NCBI RefSeq assembly: GCF_003149145.1
Contig: NZ_QGDQ01000024.1
Span: forward strand, 1-64,000
Origin: Quadrisphaera granulorum
Lineage (GTDB): Bacteria; Actinomycetota; Actinomycetes; Actinomycetales; Quadrisphaeraceae
Direction: 5' to 3'
Length of the DNA: 64,000 nt
Below are positions 16,006 to 27,143 of this stretch, in pieces. How positions within the stretch are numbered: position 1 is the stretch's first letter; every line of letters begins with the position of its first letter. A program made the position numbers and the translations under genes. The notes beneath the pieces were generated by a model. It did no database searches. It saw nothing but the letters and a program-made list of their open reading frames with translations, and was not told where the DNA came from.

Positions 16006-17281
16006 GCACCGCGTCGGCGGCGCGCCGCCCGGAGGTCAGCGCGCCCTGCTGGCTGGCGGTGTCCCGGTGGTCGCCCGCCACGTAGACGCCGTCGCCCAGG
16101 GCCGGGTCCTGCCGGGCCCGCAGCGGCGGCAGCAGCGCGGGCAGCGCCTCCGGCACGACGCTGGTGCTCACCAGCTGCCACCCCGCGGTGCGTACGCCCC
16201 AGACGTGCTCCAGCTGCTGGCGCACCACCGGCTCCAGGCCCGGCTCGGCACCGAGCACCGTCGACGCCACGAGGTGCCGTCCCGTGGGGCCGTAGCCGGG
16301 GGCGACGGCGGTGAGCAGCGCGCTGTTGACCACCGGGCCGCGACGGTCGCCGTCGAGGTGCAGCAGCCGCGCGCGGCCCCGCTCGACCGGCGAGACCGGT
16401 GCCTCGTGCCAGAACGTGGTGAGGCCGCGGGCTGCCGGCACGGTCAAGCCCGGCAGCAGGTCCGCCGCCGCCCACCCGCTGGTGGCGACGACGACGGCGC
16501 GGGCGCGCACCTCGCCGTCGTCGGTGTGCACGCGCACGCCGTCGGCACCGGGATGGATCCCGCGCACGGGCGCGCCGCAGCGCAGCTGCGCGCCTCCCTG
16601 ACCCGCTCGCGCCCCGGCCAGCCGGGCTGCCAGCAGGTCGGGGAGGCGCTGCACCCCGTCGGGCGGTACTCCCGGCGTACCCAACACGAACGACCTCACG
16701 ACCAGCCGCGCGAACGCCGCCGACGTGCGGCCCTCGGCCTCGCCGAGCACCCCCGCGAGGAACGGATCGACCACGCCGGTCCGGAGCCGCCCGCGCACCC
16801 CCGCCCTGTCGAGGGCGCTGCTCAGCGGCTCGTCCGCGCCGTCGCGCAGCGCGTGCGGGTCCGCCGTGGCCGCCCGCAGCGCCCACGCGACGAACGCCGC
16901 CTTCTCCCACGGTGACCCCAGCGGCGCCAGCAGCGACGACAGCGCCGCCGAGGGCAGGCGCCGCGGGTCACCGAGCACGTGGTGGGCGCCGCCGACGGCC
17001 ACCGCAGCTCCCGCGCCGAACGCCTGCAGCGAGAGGTCCTCCATCCCGTCGGCGCCCAGCACGCGCCGCAGCGCGGGGTAGGCCGGGTTGATGAGCTGGA
17101 ACCCGCGGTCGACACGGAAGCCGCCCGCGTCGTCGGTGCGCACGCGACCGCCGGGGCGGTCGTCAGCCTCCAGCACCAGCACGCCGACGCCCGCCTCGGC
17201 GAGCCTCAGCCCGCACGCCAGTCCCGCCAGCCCGGCGCCGACCACCACGACGTCCAGCTCGTGACCCAGCCCGTGATCCAC
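15962..17281 (-). CDS. FAD-dependent amine oxidase-like/phytoene desaturase-like oxidoreductase
   Basis: About 439 residues. A dinucleotide-binding motif VVVGAGLAGLACGLRLAEAG lies at the N-terminus, followed by LEADDRPGGRVRT, typical of amine oxidase and carotenoid desaturase-like flavoproteins. Near the C-terminus, DGVYVAGDHRDTASQQGALTSG is the second FAD-contact motif. GTG 17281 is chosen because it leaves a short lead to the FAD motif; the frame stays open upstream but that part does not resemble the family. The substrate is unknown. It is divergent from a degenerate kinase gene, 70 bp apart. Confidence 0.85.
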   Translation of the reverse strand: MDHGLGHELDVVVVGAGLAGLACGLRLAEAGVGVLVLEADDRPGGRVRTDDAGGFRVDRGFQLINPAYPALRRVLGADGMEDLSLQAFGAGAAVAVGGAHHVLGDPRRLPSAALSSLLAPLGSPWEKAAFVAWALRAATADPHALRDGADEPLSSALDRAGVRGRLRTGVVDPFLAGVLGEAEGRTSAAFARLVVRSFVLGTPGVPPDGVQRLPDLLAARLAGARAGQGGAQLRCGAPVRGIHPGADGVRVHTDDGEVRARAVVVATSGWAAADLLPGLTVPAARGLTTFWHEAPVSPVERGRARLLHLDGDRRGPVVNSALLTAVAPGYGPTGRHLVASTVLGAEPGLEPVVRQQLEHVWGVRTAGWQLVSTSVVPEALPALLPPLRARQDPALGDGVYVAGDHRDTASQQGALTSGRRAADAVLSQLGASLPAARPS

Positions 17282-17351
17282 GGGGACCAGTTGTCCACAG
17301 GCGGCGGCTGCGCGCCAGCGGGACACCCCGACGCGCAGGCACAGTGACCGG

Positions 17352-18731
17352 GTGAGGCGCCAGAACCCCGCACCTACGTCGATGCCGTCGGCTCCGCAGG
17401 TGCCGGGCCTGCTCGTCGGCGGACCCGTCGCCAGCCCGGTACCCGGCCGACCCGCCGCGTGGTGGGCCGTCGACGAGGACGGGCAGGACGTCGTCGTCCA
17501 GCGCGTCCGCCCCGCCGGGGGCACCGGCCCGCTCGCAGGCCTCGACGAGGCCACCCTGCGCCGGAGTCTGCCCCACCCCCACGTCGTGCCGCTGCTCCGC
17601 GTGGCCCGCGGCCGCGAGGGCGCCGTGCAGGTGCTGGGGCCGGTCACCGGGATCTGCCTGGCGGACCTGCTCGCCGAGCGCGGCCGGCTCGAGCCCGGCG
17701 AGGTGACGACGCTCGTGGCGGGGGTGGGCAGCGCGCTCGCGGCGCTGCACGAGCGGGGGCTCGTGCACGGGGAGGTGTGCGCCGCCGGCGTGCTCGTCGG
17801 CGACGGCGGCCTGCCCGTGCTGCTCGGCTGGGGCGCGGCCCGCGCCGCCGCCACCACGGGGCTGCGGCGTCGGGACCTGCGGAGCGGCTCCAGCCGTCCC
17901 CGCCCTCGACCATCCGCACCCCGCACCACGGACGACGTGCGGGCGCTGGCCCTGCTCGGGCTGCAGGCACTGGGCAGGAGCAGCTCCGACCTCGCCGGGC
18001 TCCTCAGCGCCGCCGCCGAAGCCGCCGCCGACGCCGACAGCGGCTCCGCCTCGCCGACGGCAGAGGAGCTCGCTCGCGCGTGCTGGCAGGCCGTGCCGCC
18101 GGCACCGCTCGGAGCAGGATGCGCCCACCCCGCCGACGGCTCAAGGTCCACCGTCCAGGCAGCCGACTCGGCCGTCACCCAGCGCATCCGTCGCACGGCC
18201 GCTGTCGCCGCCGCGACCTCCCCCGAGCCCGCGGCCGGCAGCCGACGGTTGCGCTCGCGCGTGGCCCGTCATCCGCTGCGCTGGGCGGGCGGCCTGCTCG
18301 CGGTGGCGCTGCTCACGGGCGGAGGGGCCGCTCTCGGAGCGGCGCGAGCACCAGACCCCCGCCTCACCGGAGACGACCCCGCCGCCGCCGTCGAAGTGCT
18401 CGCGGAGCTGCGTCTGCAGGCCGTCACCCAGCACGACACCGCGCTCCTCGCGGCCGTCGACGTCACCGACTCACCCGCCGCTCGCGCTGACGCGGACCTG
18501 CTGGCCTCCCTGGAGGCCAGCAGCGTCGAGGGCGCCACGTCACAGGTCCTGTCAGCGCAGGTGCGAGAGCACCATGGCGACGAGGCGTGGGTCCAGGTCG
18601 TCACGGAGGTGTCCGCTCACCGCGTCGTCACGGGAGACCACGTCGAGGAGGTGCCGGCCACCGGGCCGGTGACGTCGCGGCTGCTGCTGCGCCGGGACGG
18701 GGGCCGGTGGAAGGTCGCCGAGACCGCGTGA
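17352..18731 (+). CDS. Membrane-anchored protein kinase-like protein with degenerate catalytic loop
   Basis: 459 residues. Residues of about 20-240 resemble a bacterial Ser/Thr kinase: LPHPHVVPLLRVARG, then ALHERGLVHGEVCAAGVLV in place of the catalytic HRDLKPxNxL loop (near residues 137-148). The HRD Asp is replaced (HGEV), no DFG is evident (LLGWG) and no clear VAIK lysine is seen, so it is probably a pseudokinase. A transmembrane helix at about 300-320 (WAGGLLAVALLTGGGAALG) is followed by an exported domain of about 130 residues. The layout resembles PknB-type receptors. It may act as a scaffold or sensor. No regulatory site is visible. Confidence 0.7.
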   Translation: MRRQNPAPTSMPSAPQVPGLLVGGPVASPVPGRPAAWWAVDEDGQDVVVQRVRPAGGTGPLAGLDEATLRRSLPHPHVVPLLRVARGREGAVQVLGPVTGICLADLLAERGRLEPGEVTTLVAGVGSALAALHERGLVHGEVCAAGVLVGDGGLPVLLGWGAARAAATTGLRRRDLRSGSSRPRPRPSAPRTTDDVRALALLGLQALGRSSSDLAGLLSAAAEAAADADSGSASPTAEELARACWQAVPPAPLGAGCAHPADGSRSTVQAADSAVTQRIRRTAAVAAATSPEPAAGSRRLRSRVARHPLRWAGGLLAVALLTGGGAALGAARAPDPRLTGDDPAAAVEVLAELRLQAVTQHDTALLAAVDVTDSPAARADADLLASLEASSVEGATSQVLSAQVREHHGDEAWVQVVTEVSAHRVVTGDHVEEVPATGPVTSRLLLRRDGGRWKVAETA

Positions 18732-18737
18732 GGCCGC

Positions 18738-19628
18738 TCAGCGGGCGAGTGTCCAGCGCACCGCCGACGGCAGGTCGGGGTGGCTGAACCGGAAGCCGCT
18801 CCCGAGCAGCGCCGAGGGCGTCAGCCGACGGCTCGCGAGGATCTCCTCGGCGAAGCCGCCGACGGCGAGGCGCAGGGCGGCCGCCGGCACCGGCAGCACC
18901 GCTGGGCGGTGCAGCTGCCGTGCGAAGGTCTTGATGATCTTGCCGCTGGGCCGGGGGTCCGGTGCCACGAGGTTCACCGGACCGGAGACGTCCGCATGCA
19001 TCAGGTGGTCGATGGCGCGGAGCTGGTCCTCGAGGGAGATCCACGACCACCAGTCGCGTCCGCTCCCGAGCGGACCGCCGAGGCCGAGGCGCACCAGCGG
19101 CAGCACCTGGCCGAAGGCGCCGCCGGTGGCGTCCATGACCAGCCCCGTGCGCAGGGCCACCGTGCGGATGCCTGCGGCGCGCGCCGGGGCGGCGGCTGCC
19201 TCCCACGCGACACAGCACCGCGCCAGGAACTCCTGGCCCGCCGGGGCTGCCTCGTCGAGGGGTTCGTCGCCGCGATCGCCGTAGTAGCCGATGGCGCTGC
19301 CCTGGAGCAGCACCGACGGCGGTTCGTCGAGGGCGGCGAGGGCCTTCGCGAGCGTTGCCGTGGCCGAGGTGCGCGACTCGACGATGGTGCGCCGGTAGGA
19401 CTCCGTCCAGCGGTGGTCCCCGACGCCGGCGCCGGCGAGGTTCACCGCAGCGTCGACCCTCCCCAACAGCGCCGGGTCGAGCCGGCCGGACGCCGGATCC
19501 CACTGCACCTCACCGGGTGCAGTGGGATCCCGACGGACGAGCTGGAGGACGTCGTGGCCGGCTCCGCGCCACCAGCGGACCAGTGGCTTGCCGATCATGC
19601 CGGATGCTCCGGCCACGACGATCCTCAC
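18738..19628 (-). CDS. TIGR01777-family NAD-dependent epimerase/dehydratase-like protein
   Basis: 296 residues of the extended SDR type, with [14 protein letters not shown] at the N-terminus, [12 protein letters not shown] and the [18 protein letters not shown] active-site region (YxxxG variant). The C-terminus carries the short DUF1731-like tail ([20 protein letters not shown]). The GTG start overlaps the sucB stop by four bases (GTGA). Genes of this family commonly follow lpd-sucB in actinobacteria, which suggests a link to lipoyl-enzyme or respiratory metabolism, but the reaction is not known. Confidence 0.88.
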   Translation of the reverse strand: MRIVVAGASGMIGKPLVRWWRGAGHDVLQLVRRDPTAPGEVQWDPASGRLDPALLGRVDAAVNLAGAGVGDHRWTESYRRTIVESRTSATATLAKALAALDEPPSVLLQGSAIGYYGDRGDEPLDEAAPAGQEFLARCCVAWEAAAAPARAAGIRTVALRTGLVMDATGGAFGQVLPLVRLGLGGPLGSGRDWWSWISLEDQLRAIDHLMHADVSGPVNLVAPDPRPSGKIIKTFARQLHRPAVLPVPAAALRLAVGGFAEEILASRRLTPSALLGSGFRFSHPDLPSAVRWTLAR

Positions 19629-21400
19629 AGGCCGAGCTCGGCCTCGAACGCGCCCTCCTCCAGGCGGGTCTTGACCGCCACGAGGAAGCGGGCAGCGTCA
19701 GCGCCGTCGACCAGGCGGTGGTCGTAGGACAACGCCAGGTACATCATCGAGCGGACCGCGATGACATCGTCACCGTCAGGACCGGTCACGACGGCGGGCC
19801 GCTTGACGACAGCGCCGGTGCCGAGGATGGCCACCTGCGGCTGGTTGATGATCGGCGTGTCGAACAGGGCGCCGCGGCTGCCGGTGTTCGTGATGGTGAA
19901 CGTGCCACCCCCGAGCTCGTCGGGCGTCACCTTGTTGTCCCGGGTGCGCTTGGCGAGGTCACCGATCTTGCGGGCGATCCCGGCGAGGTTGAGGTCGCCG
20001 GCGTCCTTGACCACGGGCACGAGCAGGCCGCGCTCGGTGTCGACGGCGATGCCGATGTTCTCCTGCGGGTGGTAGACGATCGAGTCGCCCTCGATGCTGC
20101 CGTTGACCTGCGGGTACTGCTTCAGCGCCTCGACCGTGGCCAGGGTGATGAAGGGCAGGTAGCTCAGCGAGGCGCCCTCACGGGCCTTGAAGGCGTCCTT
20201 GGCGCGCTCACGCAGCTTGGCGATGCGCGTGACATCGACCTCGACCACGGTGGTGAGCTGCGCGGAGACCTGCAGCGACTCGACCATGCGCTGCGCGATG
20301 ACCTTGCGCAGGCGGCTCATCTTCTCGGTGGTGCCGCGCTTGGCGGAGATGCTCGGTGCCGGCGGGGCCTTGGGGGCCGACGACGGCGCCGCGGGTGCTG
20401 CGGCCGGCGCGGCCTTCGCCTTGGCGGCCTCGGCTGCCTTGAGCACGTCCTCCTTCCGGATGCGCCCACCGACGCCGGTGCCCGTCACGGTGGACAGGTC
20501 GACGCCCTCGCTGGCCGCGAGCTTGCGCACGAGCGGAGTGACGTACGCCGACACGTCGGCCGGCGCCTTCGGCGCGCTGCTGCTGGGGGTGCTCGGAGCA
20601 GCCGGGGGCGTGATGCTGCCGCTGGCCTTGGTCGGTGTCTCCGGAGCCGGAGCCGGCTTTGACTCGGGCGCCTCCGCGTCGCTCAGCGACTGCTCCTCGG
20701 CCTTGGCGCGCTCGCTGACCTCGTCCGCCAGCGAACCGGCGGCGGAGTCTTCCCCGTCGGAACTGCCGGAGCTGCCCGAGCTGGCGGAGCCGCTGCCGAC
20801 GAGGGCGAGCTTCGCGCCGACCTCGGCGGTCTCGTCCTCGCCGACGAGGATCTCCAGCAGCGTGCCCGCAAACGGCGAGGGAATCTCGGTGTCGACCTTG
20901 TCGGTCGAGACCTCGAGCAGCGGCTCGTCGACCTCGACGGTGTCACCGACGCTCTTCAGCCACCGGGTCACGGTCCCCTCGGTGACGGACTCGCCCAGGG
21001 CGGGCATGGTGACGGACTGAGAGGAACCGCCGCCCGAGGACCCGCCGGAGCTCTTGGGAGCTTCAGCCTTGGGGGCCTCGGTCTTCGGAGCCTCGGCCTT
21101 CGGCTCTTCAGCCTTGGGCTCTGCGGCCTTCGGGGTTTCCGCCGGTGCCGACGAGGAACCCTCGGACGCCTCGCCGATGACGGCGAGCTTCGTGCCGACC
21201 TCGGCGGTCTCGTCCTCGCCGACGAGGATCTCGGTCAGCGTGCCCGCGAAGGGCGAGGGGATCTCGGTGTCGACCTTGTCGGTCGAGACCTCGAGCAGCG
21301 GCTCGTCGACCTCGACGGTGTCGCCGACGTTCTTGAGCCAGCGGGTGACGGTGCCTTCGGTGACGCTCTCGCCGAGCGCCGGCATCTCCACGGAGGGCAT
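19625..21400 (-). CDS. sucB: Dihydrolipoamide acyltransferase (2-oxoglutarate/pyruvate dehydrogenase E2), two lipoyl domains
   Basis: 591 residues. Two nearly identical lipoyl domains lie at about 1-80 and 130-210, each with the lipoylated lysine in [10 protein letters not shown]. They are joined by Ala/Pro/Lys-rich linkers. An E3-binding domain ([15 protein letters not shown]) follows, then a catalytic acyltransferase domain with [17 protein letters not shown] (His and Asp of HxxxDG). This is the actinobacterial SucB-type E2 that carries acyl groups in the 2-oxoglutarate and pyruvate dehydrogenase complexes. It follows lpd by 22 bp and shares an operon with it. The two lipoyl coding segments are direct repeats, a recombination-prone feature. 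Confidence 0.93.
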   Translation of the reverse strand: MPSVEMPALGESVTEGTVTRWLKNVGDTVEVDEPLLEVSTDKVDTEIPSPFAGTLTEILVGEDETAEVGTKLAVIGEASEGSSSAPAETPKAAEPKAEEPKAEAPKTEAPKAEAPKSSGGSSGGGSSQSVTMPALGESVTEGTVTRWLKSVGDTVEVDEPLLEVSTDKVDTEIPSPFAGTLLEILVGEDETAEVGAKLALVGSGSASSGSSGSSDGEDSAAGSLADEVSERAKAEEQSLSDAEAPESKPAPAPETPTKASGSITPPAAPSTPSSSAPKAPADVSAYVTPLVRKLAASEGVDLSTVTGTGVGGRIRKEDVLKAAEAAKAKAAPAAAPAAPSSAPKAPPAPSISAKRGTTEKMSRLRKVIAQRMVESLQVSAQLTTVVEVDVTRIAKLRERAKDAFKAREGASLSYLPFITLATVEALKQYPQVNGSIEGDSIVYHPQENIGIAVDTERGLLVPVVKDAGDLNLAGIARKIGDLAKRTRDNKVTPDELGGGTFTITNTGSRGALFDTPIINQPQVAILGTGAVVKRPAVVTGPDGDDVIAVRSMMYLALSYDHRLVDGADAARFLVAVKTRLEEGAFEAELGL

Positions 21401-21422
21401 GGGTTCTGTGTCTCCCTAGGGC

Positions 21423-22799
21423 TCAGGCGTGCGAGTGGAGGGGCTTGCCGGCCAGCGCCAGGTGCGCCTCGCCGAGCGACTCGTTCTGGGTGGGGTGGGC
21501 GTGCACGAGCTGCGCGACCTCGTCGGGGAACGCCTCCCAGTTGACGATCAGCTGGGCTTCGCCCACCTGCTCGCCCATGCGGGCGCCGACAGCGACGAAG
21601 CCGACGATGGGGCCGTCCTTGCGGCGGATGAGCTTGACGAAGCCCTGGGTGCCGAGGATCTGGCTCTTGCCGTTGCCGGCGAGGTTGTACTCGAGCGCCT
21701 CGACCTGGTCGGCGCCGTAGGCCTCTTCGGCCTGCTTCTGCGACAGGCCCACGGAGGCGATCTCGGGGTCGCAGTAGGTGACGCGGGGGATGCCCGAGTC
21801 GACGATGGGGACGGGGTTGAGGCCCGCGATCTCCTCGGCCACGAACATCCCGTGGGCGAAGCCGCGGTGCGCCAGCTGCAGACCGGGGACGATGTCTCCG
21901 ACGGCGTAGAGGCCCTCCACGCCGGTGCGCAGGCGCTCGTCGGTGATGACGAACCCGCGCTCGACCTTCACGCCCTGCTCCTCGTAGCCCAGGCCCGCGG
22001 TCACCGGGCCGCGGCCGACAGCCACGAGCAGGTAGTCGGCCTGGAGCTGCTCGCCGGACTCCAGCGAGACGGTGACGCCGGAGTCGTCCTGGGTCACGCC
22101 GGAGAAGCGCACGCCGGTCTTGAAGCCGATCTTCCGCTTGCGGAAGGCACGCTCGAGGGCCTTGCTGGCGGCCTCGTCCTCGACGGGCACGAGCCGGGGC
22201 AGCGCCTCGACGATGGTCACCTCGGCGCCGAAGGACTTCCAGGCGCTGGCGAACTCCACACCGATGACGCCGCCACCGAGGATGATCACACTGCTCGGCA
22301 CGTGGTCGAGCTGGAGCGCCTGCTCGCTGGTGATGACGCGCCCGCCGATCTCCAGGCCGGGCAGGGAGCGCGAGTAGGAGCCGGTGGCCAGCACGACGTT
22401 CTTGCCGGTGTACCGCTCACCGTTGACTTCCACCGTGTTGCGGGCGACGAGCTTGCCCTCGCCCTCGACCAGCGTGAGCTTGTGGGCCTTCGCGAGGCCC
22501 TGCAGGCCCTTGTACAGGCGGCCGATGGTGCCGTCCTTGTACTTGTTGACGCCGGCCATGTCGATGCCCTCGAAGGTGGCCTTGACGCCGAACTGCTCGC
22601 TCTCGCGGGCTGCGTCGGCCACCTCGGCGGCGTGCAGCAGCGCCTTGGTGGGGATGCAGCCGCGGTGGAGGCAGGTCCCGCCGAGCTTGTCCTTCTCGAC
22701 GAGGGCAACGCTCAGTCCTAGCTCCGCTGCGCGGAAGGCTGCTGCGTACCCGCCGCTGCCGCCACCCAGGATGACGACGTCGTACACAGACTCAGCCAC
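21423..22799 (-). CDS. lpdA: Dihydrolipoyl dehydrogenase (E3)
   Basis: 458 residues. FAD motif LGGGSGGYAAAFRAAELG; redox-active disulfide in GGTCLHRGCIPTKALL; NAD motif GGGVIGVEFASAWKSFG; C-terminal dimerisation domain with the His-Glu pair HAHPTQNESLGE. It reoxidises dihydrolipoamide on E2 and makes NADH. GTG 22799 is chosen because AAGGAGG lies 5 nt upstream and it gives the normal N-terminus (AESVYDVVILGGG). The frame continues upstream but lacks homology. First gene of the lpd-sucB-epimerase operon. Confidence 0.95.
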   Translation of the reverse strand: MAESVYDVVILGGGSGGYAAAFRAAELGLSVALVEKDKLGGTCLHRGCIPTKALLHAAEVADAARESEQFGVKATFEGIDMAGVNKYKDGTIGRLYKGLQGLAKAHKLTLVEGEGKLVARNTVEVNGERYTGKNVVLATGSYSRSLPGLEIGGRVITSEQALQLDHVPSSVIILGGGVIGVEFASAWKSFGAEVTIVEALPRLVPVEDEAASKALERAFRKRKIGFKTGVRFSGVTQDDSGVTVSLESGEQLQADYLLVAVGRGPVTAGLGYEEQGVKVERGFVITDERLRTGVEGLYAVGDIVPGLQLAHRGFAHGMFVAEEIAGLNPVPIVDSGIPRVTYCDPEIASVGLSQKQAEEAYGADQVEALEYNLAGNGKSQILGTQGFVKLIRRKDGPIVGFVAVGARMGEQVGEAQLIVNWEAFPDEVAQLVHAHPTQNESLGEAHLALAGKPLHSHA

Positions 22800-22881
22800 C
22801 AGACCCTCCTTCGAACCGTCTGTCGCCGGCACGGCGGCATCTCTGCCGCGCCGCGCTCCCCGTCATGCTCCCAGACGCCAC

Positions 22882-22887
22882 TACCGT
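22882..22887 (+). promoter_or_regulatory. Leaderless -10 box of the conserved 116-aa protein
   Basis: TACCGT is followed by 7 nt and GTG 22895. An in-frame ATG at 22865 lies upstream of this box and is therefore unlikely to be used. Confidence 0.5.
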
Positions 22888-22894
22888 GTGCCGC

Positions 22895-23245
22895 GTGGGT
22901 CTGCTCTCGCGCCTGGGCCTGGGGCGCTCCTCGTCCCGTGCGTCGTCACGGGGTGGCGGCGGGTTCCGCCCGACCGGTCCCGATTCGGCCCACCTTGCGG
23001 AGTTCGCAGCGACCCGCACCGGCGTGGAGGCGTACGTCGAACCCGCCACCAACGTGACACCCACCACACTCGTGCTCGTCGCGCAGGACGGCGAGTGGAC
23101 CCGCCGTCGCGTCCCGGACCCCGCCACTGCGCGGGCCTTCGCCCGTCGCACCGGTATCCCCGTCTACGACGTGAACCTCACCGGCTACCCGCAGCGCATG
23201 CGGGAGTGGACCGCCCGCAAGCGCCGCGAGGACGGCGGCCTCTAG
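22895..23245 (+). CDS. Conserved actinobacterial protein of unknown function
   Basis: 116 residues. A basic, Gly/Ser-rich start is followed by a compact conserved part: HLAEFAATRTGVEAYVEP, TTLVLVAQDGEWTRRRV and IPVYDVNLTGYPQRMREW. It resembles a small protein widespread beside lpd or pepA in actinobacteria, sometimes labelled oxidoreductase without evidence. No signal peptide, membrane segment or catalytic motif is visible. Its place between divergent lpd and convergent pepA is the usual one. The start is set by the leaderless -10 box. Confidence 0.8.
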   Translation: MGLLSRLGLGRSSSRASSRGGGGFRPTGPDSAHLAEFAATRTGVEAYVEPATNVTPTTLVLVAQDGEWTRRRVPDPATARAFARRTGIPVYDVNLTGYPQRMREWTARKRREDGGL

Positions 23246-23254
23246 CCCAGGTCT

Positions 23255-24754
23255 TCAGCCCAGGTCTTCGGCGAGGGCCAGGAGCGTGCGTAGCGCGTGG
23301 CCGGTGCCGCCCTTGCCGGTGTAGCCGTGGGGGCCCTGCTCGTTGAACGCAGGGCCGGCGATGTCGAGGTGCGCCCACGGCAGCCGCGTGCCGTCGGCGC
23401 CGTTGGGCACGAACTCCCGCAGGAACAGGCCCGCCACGAGCATGCCGCCGTTGCGGTCACCGATGTTGGCGATGTCGGCGATGGGGGAGTCGAGCGAAGC
23501 GCGCAGCTCCTCGGGCAGCGGCATCGGCCAGAACTGCTCGCCGGCGCGCTCGGCGGCGGCCAGCACCGCCGCGCGGAGTGCGTCGTCACCCATGACGGCG
23601 CTGACGCGGGAGCCGAGGGCCACCACCTGGGCGCCGGTGAGGGTGGCGACGTCGACGATCGCGTCGGGCTGCTCCTCGCCCGCGGCGACGATCGCGTCGG
23701 CCATGACGAGGCGGCCCTCGGCGTCGGTGTTGAGCACCTCCACGGTCCGGCCGCCGTAGGTGGTGAGCACGTCGGACGGGCGCTGCGCGGTGCCCGACGG
23801 CATGTTCTCCGCCAACGCCAGCCACCCGGTGACGCGCACGGGCAGGTCGAGCCGGGCCGCGGCGACAACGGCCGCCAGCACCGTGGCTGCGCCGGCCATG
23901 TCGCACTTCATGGTGACCATGCCGGTCGGCGGCTTGAGGGACAGGCCGCCGGAGTCGAACGTGATGCCCTTGCCGACGAGCGCCAGGTGCGCCTTCGGCT
24001 TGGAGGGCGCGTGCTCGACCCGGACCAGGCGCGGCGGGCGCTCCGAGCCCTGACCGACGCCGAGGATGCCGCCGTAGCCGCCGGCGGCCAGCGCCTTCTC
24101 GTCGAGCACGGTGATCTTGACCTTGGTGCCCTTCGCTGCGTCGCGCGCCGCCTGGACGAACGTCTCGGGGTAGAGCTCGTTCGGCGGGGCGTTGACGAGG
24201 TCACGCACGGTGGAGACGGCGTCGGCGAGCACGGCCGCGCGCTCCAGGCGGGCGGCGAGGGTCTTGTCGCGGGCGAGCGGCGTCAGCAGCTCCAGCTCCG
24301 CGACCGGCGCCTTCGCGTCGGCGGCCGTGCGTCCACGCTGCGCGCGGTAGGCGTACGCGCCGAGCAGGGCGCCCTCCGCGACGGCCGCGGCGCTCTCGAC
24401 GTCGTCGGCGGGCAGGGCCAGCGCCGCCGAGCCGAGGCCGGCCAGCGTCCGGGTGGCCGCGCCAGCGGCACGGCGCAGTTGCTCAGCACTCGGAAGGTCA
24501 CCGGTGAGGCGGCCGGTGCCGGTGAGGACGACGACGGCGGCACGCAGGCCACCCTCGGCCGTGGGGATGCGCACCACCTCGTCGGCCTTGCCGCTCACGC
24601 CGAGCGCTTTCAGCCCCTCGGGCGAGAGCGTGGAGCGCAGCGGTCGCGGCAGGTCGTCGGCGCCCAGCAGACGCGGCCCGGGGGCGACGGCCAGCACGAG
24701 GGCGTCGGCCTTCGCGCGGTAGAGGGCGGTGGTCGAGGCGCGCAGGTCGGTCAC
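23255..24754 (-). CDS. pepA: Leucyl aminopeptidase (M17)
   Basis: 499 residues. The C-terminal catalytic domain has the two-metal motifs VGKGITFDSGGLSLKP, MKCDMAGAATVLAA and the signature NTDAEGRLVMADAI. The N-terminal domain is the variable macro-like domain of M17 peptidases. The enzyme is a cytoplasmic hexameric exopeptidase for N-terminal residues and dipeptides. GTG 24754 is chosen because the minus-strand -10 TAGGTT lies 8 nt upstream. It converges on the preceding small gene with 9 bp between stops. Confidence 0.95.
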   Translation of the reverse strand: MTDLRASTTALYRAKADALVLAVAPGPRLLGADDLPRPLRSTLSPEGLKALGVSGKADEVVRIPTAEGGLRAAVVVLTGTGRLTGDLPSAEQLRRAAGAATRTLAGLGSAALALPADDVESAAAVAEGALLGAYAYRAQRGRTAADAKAPVAELELLTPLARDKTLAARLERAAVLADAVSTVRDLVNAPPNELYPETFVQAARDAAKGTKVKITVLDEKALAAGGYGGILGVGQGSERPPRLVRVEHAPSKPKAHLALVGKGITFDSGGLSLKPPTGMVTMKCDMAGAATVLAAVVAAARLDLPVRVTGWLALAENMPSGTAQRPSDVLTTYGGRTVEVLNTDAEGRLVMADAIVAAGEEQPDAIVDVATLTGAQVVALGSRVSAVMGDDALRAAVLAAAERAGEQFWPMPLPEELRASLDSPIADIANIGDRNGGMLVAGLFLREFVPNGADGTRLPWAHLDIAGPAFNEQGPHGYTGKGGTGHALRTLLALAEDLG

Positions 24755-24762
24755 GCCAGCCC

Positions 24763-24768
24763 AACCTA
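24763..24768 (-). promoter_or_regulatory. pepA -10 box built on the stop codon of the M50-like gene
   Basis: Minus-strand TAGGTT. Its first three bases are the TAG stop codon of the upstream M50-like gene. The pepA GTG follows after 8 nt. Confidence 0.5.
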
Positions 24769-25475
24769 GCGTCGGACTCCGAGGAGCAGCGAGCCGCCCC
24801 ATGCCGCGGCTCCCGCCGTCACCAGCGCGAACAGGCTCACCCACACCACCGCGGGTACCCCCGTCAGCCGGCCCAGCTGGTCGGCGTCGCTGCCGGAGGA
24901 GCGTCCGCGGCGGCGGGACCGCGCCAGCTCGGCCACCCCGCGCGGCGCGCCGAGCAGCAGACCCCACGCGAGCAGCGCGGCCACCACCTGCAGCACGGTC
25001 GCGCTGGCCCACCAGGTGACGGCCGCGGTGGGCAGCGCCGTCGCGGCGAGCGCGCCGACGGCTCGCCAGCCGCGCACCTGGACCGCGAGCAGGGCCAGCG
25101 CGAGCAGCACCGCCCAGAGCACGGCCGCCGGGCGGCCCGCGGCCAGCAGAGCCGCGGCGCCCAGGCCCACCAGCGCGGGCGCGGGATACCCGGCGAGCAG
25201 CACCGCGACGACGCCGAGCCCGCGCGCCGGTCCCACGGACACCGTCACCGCGGAGGCGTCGGGGTGCATCCGGATGCCGCGCAGCCTCCGTCCGACCACT
25301 GTCGCGACGAGGCCGTGCCCACCCTCGTGAGCAAGCACGAGTGCGGCACGCCACACGCGCCAGCTCGGCCGCCACACCACCACCGCGAGGGCGATGATCC
25401 CCGTGGCCACCGCCGTCGCCAGCGGTAGCGGTGGTGCGAGCGCCGTCGCGCGTGCCCAGACCTCGAAGAGCCAGC

Positions 25476-25479
<4 letters not shown>
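24766..25479 (-). CDS. M50-family (site-2-protease-like) integral membrane metallopeptidase
   Basis: 237 residues, mostly hydrophobic, with six or seven membrane segments. HEGGH at residues 51-55, inside a membrane segment, is the zinc-binding HExxH of M50B-type proteases. Such enzymes cut membrane-bound regulators or act on precursors. The usual second motif with a metal-binding Asp is not obvious. The GTG start overlaps the ABC-F gene stop by four bases (GTGA), so it is the last gene of the NYN-ABC-F-M50 operon. Substrate unknown. Confidence 0.75.

Positions 25480-27139
<1,660 letters not shown>

Positions 27140-27143
<4 letters not shown>

Noticed and set aside
17291-17300. DnaA box-like TTGTCCACAG between the FAD oxidoreductase and pseudokinase genes
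   Set aside because: A single copy with no cluster, no AT-rich region and no dnaA or dnaN nearby, so it is not an origin.
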